Below, piece after piece: positions 16,228-23,800 of a stretch of 43,479 nucleotides of DNA; position 1 is the first letter of the stretch, and each line of letters opens with the position of its first letter. Location: positions 1-43,479 of the forward strand of contig NZ_NGFN01000027.1 of assembly GCF_002148965.1 (NCBI RefSeq). The letters are read 5' to 3'. The notes under the pieces are model-generated. The model searched no databases, was not told where the DNA came from, and saw only the letters and a list, made by a program, of their open reading frames with translations. The DNA is from Streptomyces swartbergensis (GTDB lineage: Bacteria; Actinomycetota; Actinomycetes; Streptomycetales; Streptomycetaceae). Made by a program: the position numbers and the translations under genes.

Positions 16228-16662
16228 ATGCGTATCGGCGAGGTCGCCGCCGCCAGTGGCCTGACGACGAAGACCATCCGTTTCTACGAGCAGGCCGGGC
16301 TGCTGTCCGCCCCACCTCGTACCGCGGACGGCTACCGCGACTATCCAGGCCAGACCGTCAAGAGGCTGGCGTTCATCCGCGACGCCCAGGGCGCCGGCCT
16401 CACCCTGGCCGAGATCCGCTCCGTGCTCGCCCTGCGCGATGCCGGTTTCTCCCCCTGCACGCACGTCACAGCGCTCATCAACCGGCACCTGGCGGACATC
16501 GACCAGCGCCTGGCCGAACTCCGTGCCACCAAGGCGGTCCTGCACGGTCTTGCCGAGCGGGCCGCTGAAACCGATCCGGCCGACTGCACCGACGCCGACG
16601 TCTGCCGCATCCTCACCAAGGCCAACGCGCCGTCACCCAACCGCCCAGACGGCCCTGCCTAG
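16228..16662 (+). CDS. MerR family metal-responsive regulator
   Basis: A 144-aa MerR protein: N-terminal wHTH (MRIGEVAAASGLTTKTIRFY, then PRTADGYRDY), the long dimerisation helix (about residues 80-118), and a metal site made of Cys in FSPCTHV (about residue 76) and a C-terminal pair in DCTDADVC (about 127-134). This Cys layout fits thiophilic metals such as mercury, copper, zinc or lead. TGGAGG precedes the ATG. The divergent operator-promoter is described separately. The nearby copper-ATPase relic hints at copper, but the metal cannot be decided from sequence. Confidence 0.9.
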   Translation: MRIGEVAAASGLTTKTIRFYEQAGLLSAPPRTADGYRDYPGQTVKRLAFIRDAQGAGLTLAEIRSVLALRDAGFSPCTHVTALINRHLADIDQRLAELRATKAVLHGLAERAAETDPADCTDADVCRILTKANAPSPNRPDGPA

Positions 16663-16663
16663 C

Positions 16664-16693
16664 GTGAGTCACCGGGGGCAGCCCCCGGCTCAC
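16664..16693 (+). terminator. terminator after merR
   Basis: CCGGGGGC pairs with GCCCCCGG around a single A, extended by GTGAG with CTCAC, immediately after the merR stop. Confidence 0.75.
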
Positions 16694-16708
16694 GACGAGG
16701 AGCAGGTC

Positions 16709-16919
16709 ATGCTGCGCGCGGTATGGAACGGCACAGTCGTCGCGGAGGCCCCGCGCACGGCGATCGTCGAAGGCAACCACTACTTCCCGCCTGAGTCGCT
16801 GCGCCTTCAGTACTTCACGCCGAGCAGGACCCGCCTGGTACTACCCGAAACCCAGCCCTCTGGCCCGGAAGATCAAGGATCACGTGGCGTTCTGGCGTGG
16901 CGTGCGGGTGGAGGGAACA
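16709..16919 (+). pseudogene. DUF427 family gene, internally deleted and frameshifted
   Basis: After a GAGGAG ribosome site the frame opens MLRAVWNGTVVAEAPRTAIV and runs to YFPPESLRLQYFTPSRT, the N-terminal half of a DUF427 protein. The C-terminal half, [20 protein letters not shown] followed by RGVRVEG, continues at about 16836 in another frame. The middle (normally containing CPWKG) is missing, so the gene is dead. Its 3' end runs into the end of the copper-ATPase relic on the opposite strand, so a deletion probably joined the two. Confidence 0.75.
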
Positions 16920-17879
16920 GGAGCCGTCGGCTGCCGAGGATGCCAGCGGCGGCTGAGGGGGCGGAGCGCGACGCCGACCTGCAGGTCCGCGACCAGCCGG
17001 AGCAGAGTAGAGCGGCGCCGCTCGGGCATGGTGGCGCGTACGACGAGCCGCCCGTGGCTGTTGAACGTCGCACCGGTGACCACCGAGCCGGGAGCGACCT
17101 CCACGGGCACGCTCTCGCCGGTCAGCAGCGACTCGTCCACCGCCGAGGACCCCTCGACGACCTCGCCGTCGGTGGCGATCTTCTCGCCGGGACGCACCAC
17201 GAACGCGTCACCGACCATCAGCTGCTCCACCGGGATACGCACCTCGGTCCCGTCACGCAACACCGCGACGTCCCTGGCCCCCAGGTCCATCAGCGCCCTG
17301 ATCGCCTCCCCGGCGCGGCGCTTGGCACGGGCCTCGAAGAACCGACCCGCCAGCAGGAACACCGTCAGGACGACCGCGACCTCCAAATACAGGTGCTTCC
17401 CGCCGACACCCAGAGCCCCGGCGCTCCACAGGTAGGCGGCCAGCACGCCAAGGGAGACCAGCGTGTCCATCGTCGCCGCGCCGTGCCGCAGATTGACGGC
17501 CGCGGCCCGGTGGAACGGCCATGCTCCCCACAGCGCCACCGGAGTCGCCAGCACCAGCGCAATCCACCGCCAGCCCGGGAACTGCCAGACCGAGATCATC
17601 GACAACGCGACCACGGGCAGCGCCAAGACGGCGGAGGCAATCAGGCGGCGCCGCAGGTCGGCAATGCGCCCGGACTCAGCGTCACGCGCGTCAGCGGGCT
17701 CTGCCTGCGCGGCGGCTTCCGCGGCGGCGCCGGCGACGGTTGCTCCGTAGCCCACCGCTTCCACCGCGGCGACCAGCTCGCTCGGCGTGACCTGCGGGCC
17801 GTAGGTGACGCGCGCGCTGGCCGTGGCGAGGTTCACGCTCGCGGCCACCCCGGGCAGCTTGTTCAGGGGTGGTGGTCAT
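16880..17879 (-). pseudogene. copper-transporting P-type ATPase, truncated at both ends
   Basis: The reading frame matches CopA-type P1B ATPases: the end of a heavy-metal-binding domain ([20 protein letters not shown]), transmembrane helices from about 17650, and the actuator domain with [13 protein letters not shown]. The protein then breaks off shortly after [14 protein letters not shown], before the CPC helix, the DKTGT phosphorylation site and the ATP-binding domain. At the 5' end an ATG at 17879 reads MTTTP, typical of CopA starts, but the codons for the GMTCxxC metal site are gone and the frame is shifted. It cannot pump metal. Confidence 0.85.
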
Positions 17880-17906
17880 GACGTTTGTGTCTCCTCGTGC
17901 GGGGGT

Positions 17907-18285
17907 TCAGTTCCAGCGTGCCGGAGCGGCCGGCTCGACGATCGCGAAGCCCTGCCCGGGCACGGGATGCCAGCCCAGCTCGCGCCCGTAGAGGCGGCGC
18001 AGGAACGCGGGCGGCTGGTGGTAGCAGAAGACCGAGGTCTCGGCGCCCGGCGGCTGGACCGAGGCTCACCCGCTCTGAGTCGGCCGACGGCTGGCGGAGA
18101 GCCGCCCGCAAACCGGCTTCCCCCTCGTCCTGGCCTATCACTACCGGTTCGTCACCGGCGCACTCCACCGCCCCGACCAGCCACGGCGGTGTCCACCTCG
18201 GCGCCCTGCTCCAGGCGGATGCCAGTGCGCCCGGCTCATACGTTGGCGCGCCGGAGCCGGAGCAGCCGCGTGCTGGTGGTGTCAT
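17907..18285 (-). pseudogene. unrecognised gene remnant with a frame break
   Basis: Two stretches look coding but lie in different frames: PPWLVGAVECAGDEPVVIGQ (around 18110-18190) and, after about 18060, FCYHQPPAFLRRLYGRELGW running to PAAPARWN and a TGA at 17909-17907. Together they could be the end of one protein of 110 aa or more. I do not recognise the family. It sits just upstream of the copper-ATPase relic on the same strand, in a zone full of deletions. Confidence 0.4.
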
Positions 18286-18953
18286 CGGCGGGTGAGGTGG
18301 CGGAGCGCGACGACGGCCTGCATGGCGGCGGCCGGCCGCAGCAAGGTGGGGCGGGGCCGTGCGGGCATGGTGCCGCGGCGCAGCGCGACGGCCGTGACGG
18401 TGACGACGGGAAGTGCCCAGGCGGCGACGGCGGCCGTCCGTACGGTGCGGCTGGGTTCATTGCGCAGGGTGAGCCAGCTCCAGTAGGCGGCGTCGGCGAA
18501 CGTGTCGGCGTAGTCCCCGAAGGGCGAAGCGGTGCCGTAATGATGGGCCAGGCGGCCGTCGGCCAGGTCGAGGGCGATGGCCAGCGGCCCGGACCAGGGA
18601 CTCGCTCCGCCGGGCAGGGCTGGGAGGTTGGCCCGGATCAAGGTGAGGGCATCAGCGGCGGTGAGCCGCTCGCGCTGTTCCAGCAGTCCCAGATGCGCCG
18701 CACTGAGCGCCCAGCTGATCACCACCCAACGCCGCCCCGGTCGGCGGCCCGTGGCCGCGGCGAGCAGCAGACCATGCAGTGCGGTGAGCTGGGCCAGGGC
18801 CTGCGGTCGGCGGACTGCCTGGTGCATTGACCGGTGCGTGGCCTGTCCGAGGAAGCGTGCGACGGCCGCGGGCCTCATGTGCCCTTTCCGCAGCTCGGTC
18901 AGGAGTGCGTTGGTGGCAGCGCGGCTGTCGGCGATATCGGATACGGACTCCAC
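18282..18953 (-). CDS. CDP-alcohol phosphatidyltransferase family membrane protein
   Basis: A 223-aa membrane protein carrying the family motif DxxDGxxA(R)x8Gx3Dx3D: Asp129, Asp132, Gly133, Ala136, Gly146, Asp150 and Asp154 in DLADGRLAHHYGTASPFGDY and the residues after it. The usual Arg after the Ala is His137. The four Asp that bind the two metals are kept, so activity remains possible. Hydrophobic segments lie on both sides. Such enzymes move a phospho-alcohol from a CDP-alcohol to a second alcohol, for example in phospholipid synthesis. The GTG start has a GAAGGAA site. It diverges from the SRPBCC gene. The substrate is unknown. Confidence 0.8.
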   Translation of the reverse strand: MESVSDIADSRAATNALLTELRKGHMRPAAVARFLGQATHRSMHQAVRRPQALAQLTALHGLLLAAATGRRPGRRWVVISWALSAAHLGLLEQRERLTAADALTLIRANLPALPGGASPWSGPLAIALDLADGRLAHHYGTASPFGDYADTFADAAYWSWLTLRNEPSRTVRTAAVAAWALPVVTVTAVALRRGTMPARPRPTLLRPAAAMQAVVALRHLTRR

Positions 18954-19099
18954 GCCCTTGTTTCCTTCTCGGTGACGGATTCCGCTTCACGGTATGCGGA
19001 CGCGCGCCCAGGTGAAGGTGAGCGCGATCACCGATCTGCCGCAGTGTCCGCCATAACCTCGCTGCGGGACGAAGAACAGGCCGGCGGAAGGGTGCGGAG

Positions 19100-19666
19100 A
19101 TGGCATTGATCGGCAGGTTGGTCGCCGCGGGAGCCGTAGGTGGTGCGGTGGCCGGGTATCTGGGACTGGTGACGGGGGCGCTTGCGCTGGATGTCGGTGT
19201 CGGCCGGCGCATCCGCCCCCTGGGGCCGCAGACGATGGACATCGAGGCGCCGCGCGAGGTGGTCTTCGGGGTGATCACCCAGCCCTACCTCGGGCGGGCC
19301 ACGCGGGCGATGCGGGAGAAGGTGGCCGTGCTGGAGCGGGGCACTGACATAGTGCTCGCCGCCCACCACACCCCGGTCGCCGGCGGGCGGCTGACGGCGA
19401 CGACCGTGGAGACGGTGAAGTTCATCCGCCCGGAACGCGTCGACTTCCGCCTGGTGCGCGGACCCGTTCCCGCGGTCACCGAGTCGTTCGAACTGAGCGA
19501 GCACGGGCCGGGCACGCGGCTGGAGTACACCGGTGAGCTGGGCACGGACCTGTGGGCGCTCGGCCAGTGGTGGGGCGCCGTGGTCGCCCCGCGCTGGGAG
19601 GCGACCGTCGCCTCCTCGTTGTCGGCGGTCAAGCAGGAGGCAGAGCGGCGCGCGGCCCTCAGCTGA
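19100..19666 (+). CDS. SRPBCC family protein with N-terminal membrane segment
   Basis: A 188-aa protein. Residues 1-32 (RLVAAGAVGGAVAGYLGLVT then GALALDVG) form a membrane anchor. The rest is a START/Bet v1-like SRPBCC fold: QTMDIEAPREVVFGVI opens the domain, the central strands include TVETVKFIRPERVDFRLV, and the long C-terminal helix is EATVASSLSAVKQEAERRAA. SRPBCC domains bind hydrophobic ligands. A GGAAGG site lies before the ATG. It is divergent from the phosphatidyltransferase-like gene, so the two may share a promoter region and a lipid-related role, but this is inference. Confidence 0.8.
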   Translation: MALIGRLVAAGAVGGAVAGYLGLVTGALALDVGVGRRIRPLGPQTMDIEAPREVVFGVITQPYLGRATRAMREKVAVLERGTDIVLAAHHTPVAGGRLTATTVETVKFIRPERVDFRLVRGPVPAVTESFELSEHGPGTRLEYTGELGTDLWALGQWWGAVVAPRWEATVASSLSAVKQEAERRAALS

Positions 19667-20324
19667 CACGGCCGGTTCCTCATGTGCCAAGGTCCGGCCC
19701 CTTTACATGCCGGGCACGTCCCGGGGGCGAGCAGGTTCCCGGCGCGATCATCATCTTGCTCGGGATGCACCTCCAGTATGGGCATCCCCCGCCGACGAGC
19801 TCCGCCTCCACCCACCACATCCGCCCCAGCATCGGCCAGCCGTTCGGCGCCGTGCTCACCGCCCATCTCCTGCGTCACTGACAGCGATACCGGAGCGCTC
19901 AGCTTCACCATCAACCTGACACCGACGGAGGCCGACGTCGCCCGGCGACGATGCCACGCTCATGGCCGAGCTCCTCAACGGTGTCCTGTGGGCCCTGGGC
20001 ATGCTCCGCTCCCGGTCCAACTCCCGGGACGCCGGCGAGCCCGTCCCGGTCGAGGGCGATTACACGGCGGCACTCAAGGGCCTGGATCGGCTTCCGGCCC
20101 GCGTGCGGGCCGTGCAGAATGCCGTGATCTGCTCGCACGCCTCAGCGGGCGGGACGCCTCGTCGCCTGGCTACGTAGCAAGCCTGGGAACAAGCACTCTG
20201 GCGCGCCCGTCAGTACATGAGTCGCCACGGCTTGACCTCGCCGCCCGCCTCTTCGCCATGACCCAGCGACGGGCTCCGGCGCTGAGGCAGTCGACAATGT
20301 GACGGCCTGGAGTAATGTCGGCAC
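19667..20324. other. 658-bp stretch without a convincing gene
   Basis: Short open frames exist on both strands but none has a recognisable domain. The most gene-like is 19962-20177 on the plus strand (71 aa, starting MAELLNGVLWALGMLRSRSN), preceded in another frame by a plausible coding fragment LSFTINLTPTEADVARRR. The two could be the broken remains of one gene. No hairpin or tRNA is seen. It separates the SRPBCC gene from the nuclease-CHAT pair. Confidence 0.4.
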
Positions 20325-20873
20325 GTGACCGAGGACAACCGCACCCTGCGTTACCCGCAACCGGCGATCACCCCTGGGGAGTTCGAGGAATTCGTCGCGG
20401 GGGAGCTGCTGGGCGCGGCGGGGTCGGAGGTGGACGACCTCGTGGTCACCGTGCACGAGAAGATCGTTGGCGCCGATGGTGCGTACGACTTCGACGCGAC
20501 CGTCCGGTACCGGTTCGCGGGAATGGCCTTCCTGGTGGTCGTCGAGGCCAAGCTGCACCGGAATCCGATCAAGCGTGAACTCGTCCAGGTGCTTCACCAG
20601 AAGATCCACAGCGTCGGCGCGCATAAGGGTGTAATGGTCGCCACTTCGCCGTACCAGAGTGGTGCGGTCGAGTTCGCGGCGGCGCATGGTATTGCTTTGG
20701 TGACGGTCACGGAGAGCCGCTTCGTGTTCGCGACCAGGGACACCGCGACCGCGCGCCCCACGTTCGTGGCGCATTACAGCGGTGGGGCGGGCTCGCGGGG
20801 TCTGGTGCTGTCCGCCGACGACGATGATCATGCGGCTTGTGTCGCGACATTCCTGTTGGGACAGCCTGCCTGA
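20325..20873 (+). CDS. Mrr-like restriction endonuclease domain protein
   Basis: A 182-aa nuclease of the PD-(D/E)xK superfamily, nearest to Mrr_cat domains. The active site is Asp57 in AYDFDATV and the ExK pair Glu74/Lys76 in VVVEAKLHRN. QVLHQKIHSVGAHKGVMVAT and the following YQSGAVEFAAAHGIAL match the Gln- and Lys-containing third motif and strand of Mrr. There is no extra DNA-recognition or methyltransferase domain, so it is a bare nuclease. The GTG at 20325 is used; the ribosome site TGGAG is distant. It converges on the TPR-CHAT gene with only 10 bp between stops. The pairing suggests a defence island. Confidence 0.82.
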   Translation: MTEDNRTLRYPQPAITPGEFEEFVAGELLGAAGSEVDDLVVTVHEKIVGADGAYDFDATVRYRFAGMAFLVVVEAKLHRNPIKRELVQVLHQKIHSVGAHKGVMVATSPYQSGAVEFAAAHGIALVTVTESRFVFATRDTATARPTFVAHYSGGAGSRGLVLSADDDDHAACVATFLLGQPA

Positions 20874-20883
20874 CATCCTCCGG

Positions 20884-23800
20884 CTACGTGCCGACGTGGA
20901 TGTGCGACGCCCACGCCGATGGGTCATCCGGCCATCGGTCGCGCATTCGGCGGGTCGCGCTGTGGACCGCCTCGGCAACGCCCGCTCCGTCGGCGATCGC
21001 CGAGTAGATCAGGTCGGCGACGTCCACCGCCTGCCAGTCGCCGATCCGCCACAGGGTGCCGATCACGTGCCGGTAGCCGGCGAGTTGGAAGGCGGAGGCC
21101 AGGTGGATCGCCTCGTCGGCCAGCCGACCGCTGGGACGCGCGGTGGAGCACGCGGACAGGAACGCCAGTTCGGCGTCGTCCATCCGGAGCCTGGCCAGGT
21201 CCATCACGGTGAGCGGCCGGTTGTGGTGGTCGGCCAGCACCAGCCGCCCGGCCGACGGATCGGCCAGGTCGCTGCGCCCGTGGCAGGCGAAGTGTGCCCA
21301 CCGGGCCCCGGTCAGCGCGTCGAGCACGGCGTCGTGGGTGGCGGCCGTGCCAGTGCGCACGTCGACCTCGCCGGGGAAGTGCCGGCGCAGCACCGCCGTT
21401 TCGGCTTCGGCACCCGACAGATCGGCGTATCCGCCCGGGGTCTTCGGCATCGCCACCACGACCGCCCGACCGGCACGAGGCGGGGGCGAATCCGCTGCGC
21501 GTCGGGAATGGGCGAACGCCCGGAGCGTCGGGGTGAGGGAGCACACCACCCGGTCCAGCACCGTGCGTGGCACGGCGTCGGACGCCGTTTCGTGGTGGCC
21601 CGCTGCGTGTAGTGGCAGGAACGACAGCAGGCCCGACGGGCACCACCACAGTCGGGGCCAGGACTCGCCGCCGCGTGGCGTCCTGGTGATGTCCACGGCG
21701 TCGAGGACTGGACCGGCGACCGTGTCCCACAGCCAGCCGAGCGTGCGCGTCATCCGATCCTGGGCGGCGGCTCGGGTCCGCGCCGAGTTGGCGGTGGTGT
21801 CCTCGACCGCCCGGAGGAAGTCGCCGACCTCGGCCAGCACGGCGTCGGGCGTGAGCGTGGGCAGCGGCACGGCCGTGACCTCGCCGTCGGCGGGCAGGAT
21901 CAGTGCGTAGGAGCCGTACCGGGACACACTGACGATCACCACCTGGCCCTCGTCCGGCGCGAGGTCAGCTACGGCCGGTGGGCGCAGGAAGCGGTCGAAC
22001 CCGGGCAGCTTCTGGATGTCCGCGACGAGCCGGTCGAACGCCGTGGCCGTCGCACGTCGCGCCACGACATCGTCCGCAGGACCGGGGGAGTCGAGCTCCG
22101 CGCACAGCGCGGTGAACCGGTCGGCCAGCTCCGGATGGCGCTCGGCCAGCGCGGTGAGGTCGGTGCGGCTGTCCAGCGCCTGGCTCAGCAGCAGGCCGCG
22201 GCCCTGCTCGAACAGCTCAACGGCCTGGGCGACCGACCCGACCCGCACGCAGCACGCCGCGGCGTCCGACCCGGTCCCGTGCGTGCCATCGAGCAGGAAC
22301 TCCTGGTCACGTCGGGTGAGTTGGCGCGGAACCATCCGGGCCAAGAGATCGATCGTCGCCTGGTATCCGGCCACGGCCTCCGCCCACCGGCCAGCCGCCG
22401 CGGCCAGGCTTCCCCACCGCGCCGCCGCCACCGAGCGGACCCGCGGGGGACCCACCTCGGCCGACGCCGCTTCCCGCGCCGCCGCGAGCGCACCGTCGAG
22501 GTCCGCATCGGTACCGGTCCGGGCGTGCCGGTCGCGCAGCGCCCCACTCAGGTTGGCCAGGTACGCGGGGCGTTCCGGGTGATCGGCGGGCGCCTCGGCC
22601 ACCGCGGCGCGCGCGGCCGCCACCGCCGCGTCGAGGTCCGCCGGCCGGCCGCTGTGCTCGTACCGCCCGCGCAGCACCAGGGCGTGGTTCGACCACGCCG
22701 GTGCCCGGGCCGGGTGACCGGGTGGATGCGCCTCGACCGCGGACCGGCTGGCCTCCACCGCCTCGTCCAGATCCGTCGCCTCGCCGCCGATCCCGAACCG
22801 CGCCTGCAACGCCCCGGCGAGGTTGGACAGGCGTGCCGCCCGGCCGGGGTGCTCGAGCGGGGTGGCGCGCACGGCCTCCCGGCAGACGTCGATCGCCTCG
22901 TCCAGGTCCTCGGGGTCGCCCACCGAATCGAAGCGGATCTGCAGGGCGGCGCCTAGGTTCGCCAGCATCAACGCCCGGTCCGGGCTAGCGGCCTGCGCGG
23001 CGAGCGCCGCCCGCCGCAGCAGATCGACCGACTCGTCCAGGTCGGTCTGGCTGCCGGTACGCCGGAACCGGGCCAGCAGCGCGGCCCCGAGGTTGCCGAG
23101 GAACGCCGGGAGGTGCGGGGAATGCTGCGGTGCGGCGTCGACCGCGGCCCGCCCGGCCTCGACCGCTTCGTCGAGATCCGCGAGCCGGTCGGTGCGCTCG
23201 AACAGGATGCGGAGGGTGTCGCAAAGGCTCGTCAGGTAATTGGGGCGGTTGAAGTCGCCGACGGGCGTGGCGGCCACCGCGCTTCGGCCGAGCGCGGCCG
23301 CCTCCTCCAGGTCGCCGAGATCGCCGGTGTTCTTGTAGCGCCGACTGAGCGCGCTGGCGAGGTTGGCCTGCCGGCCACCGAACTCGGAATCCCCAGCCGG
23401 GGTCGCCGCCACCGCGGCGCGACCGTGCGCTATCGCGCCGGCGAGGTCCGATGTGCGCCCGAAGTGGACGAACTGGACTCGCAGCAGGTCGCAGAGGCCG
23501 GATAGGTGCGAGGCCCGTCCGGAATCGTCGACCGCCGTGGCGACCGCGTCCCGGCGCACCTGGATCGCCTCGTCCAGATCCGCCGGATCCCCGGCGCGTT
23601 CGAACCGGGCCAGCAGCAGCTCGCTCAGTTCGGCCGCGTCCGGCCCACCGGGTGCGCTCGAGCCGGTGCGCGCCTCCTCGATCCTCCGATCCAGCCCGGC
23701 CGCCTGGTCGCCGAACGCCGCCCTGGTCCGCAGCGCGAGGTCGAGATTGGACACCATCGCGGCGTGGTCGGGGTGATCGGGCCAGCCGGTGACCGCGGCC

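Noticed and set aside
19962-20177. A 71-aa gene upstream of the Mrr-like nuclease
   Set aside because: No ribosome site and no recognisable fold; kept only as a note within the non-coding stretch.
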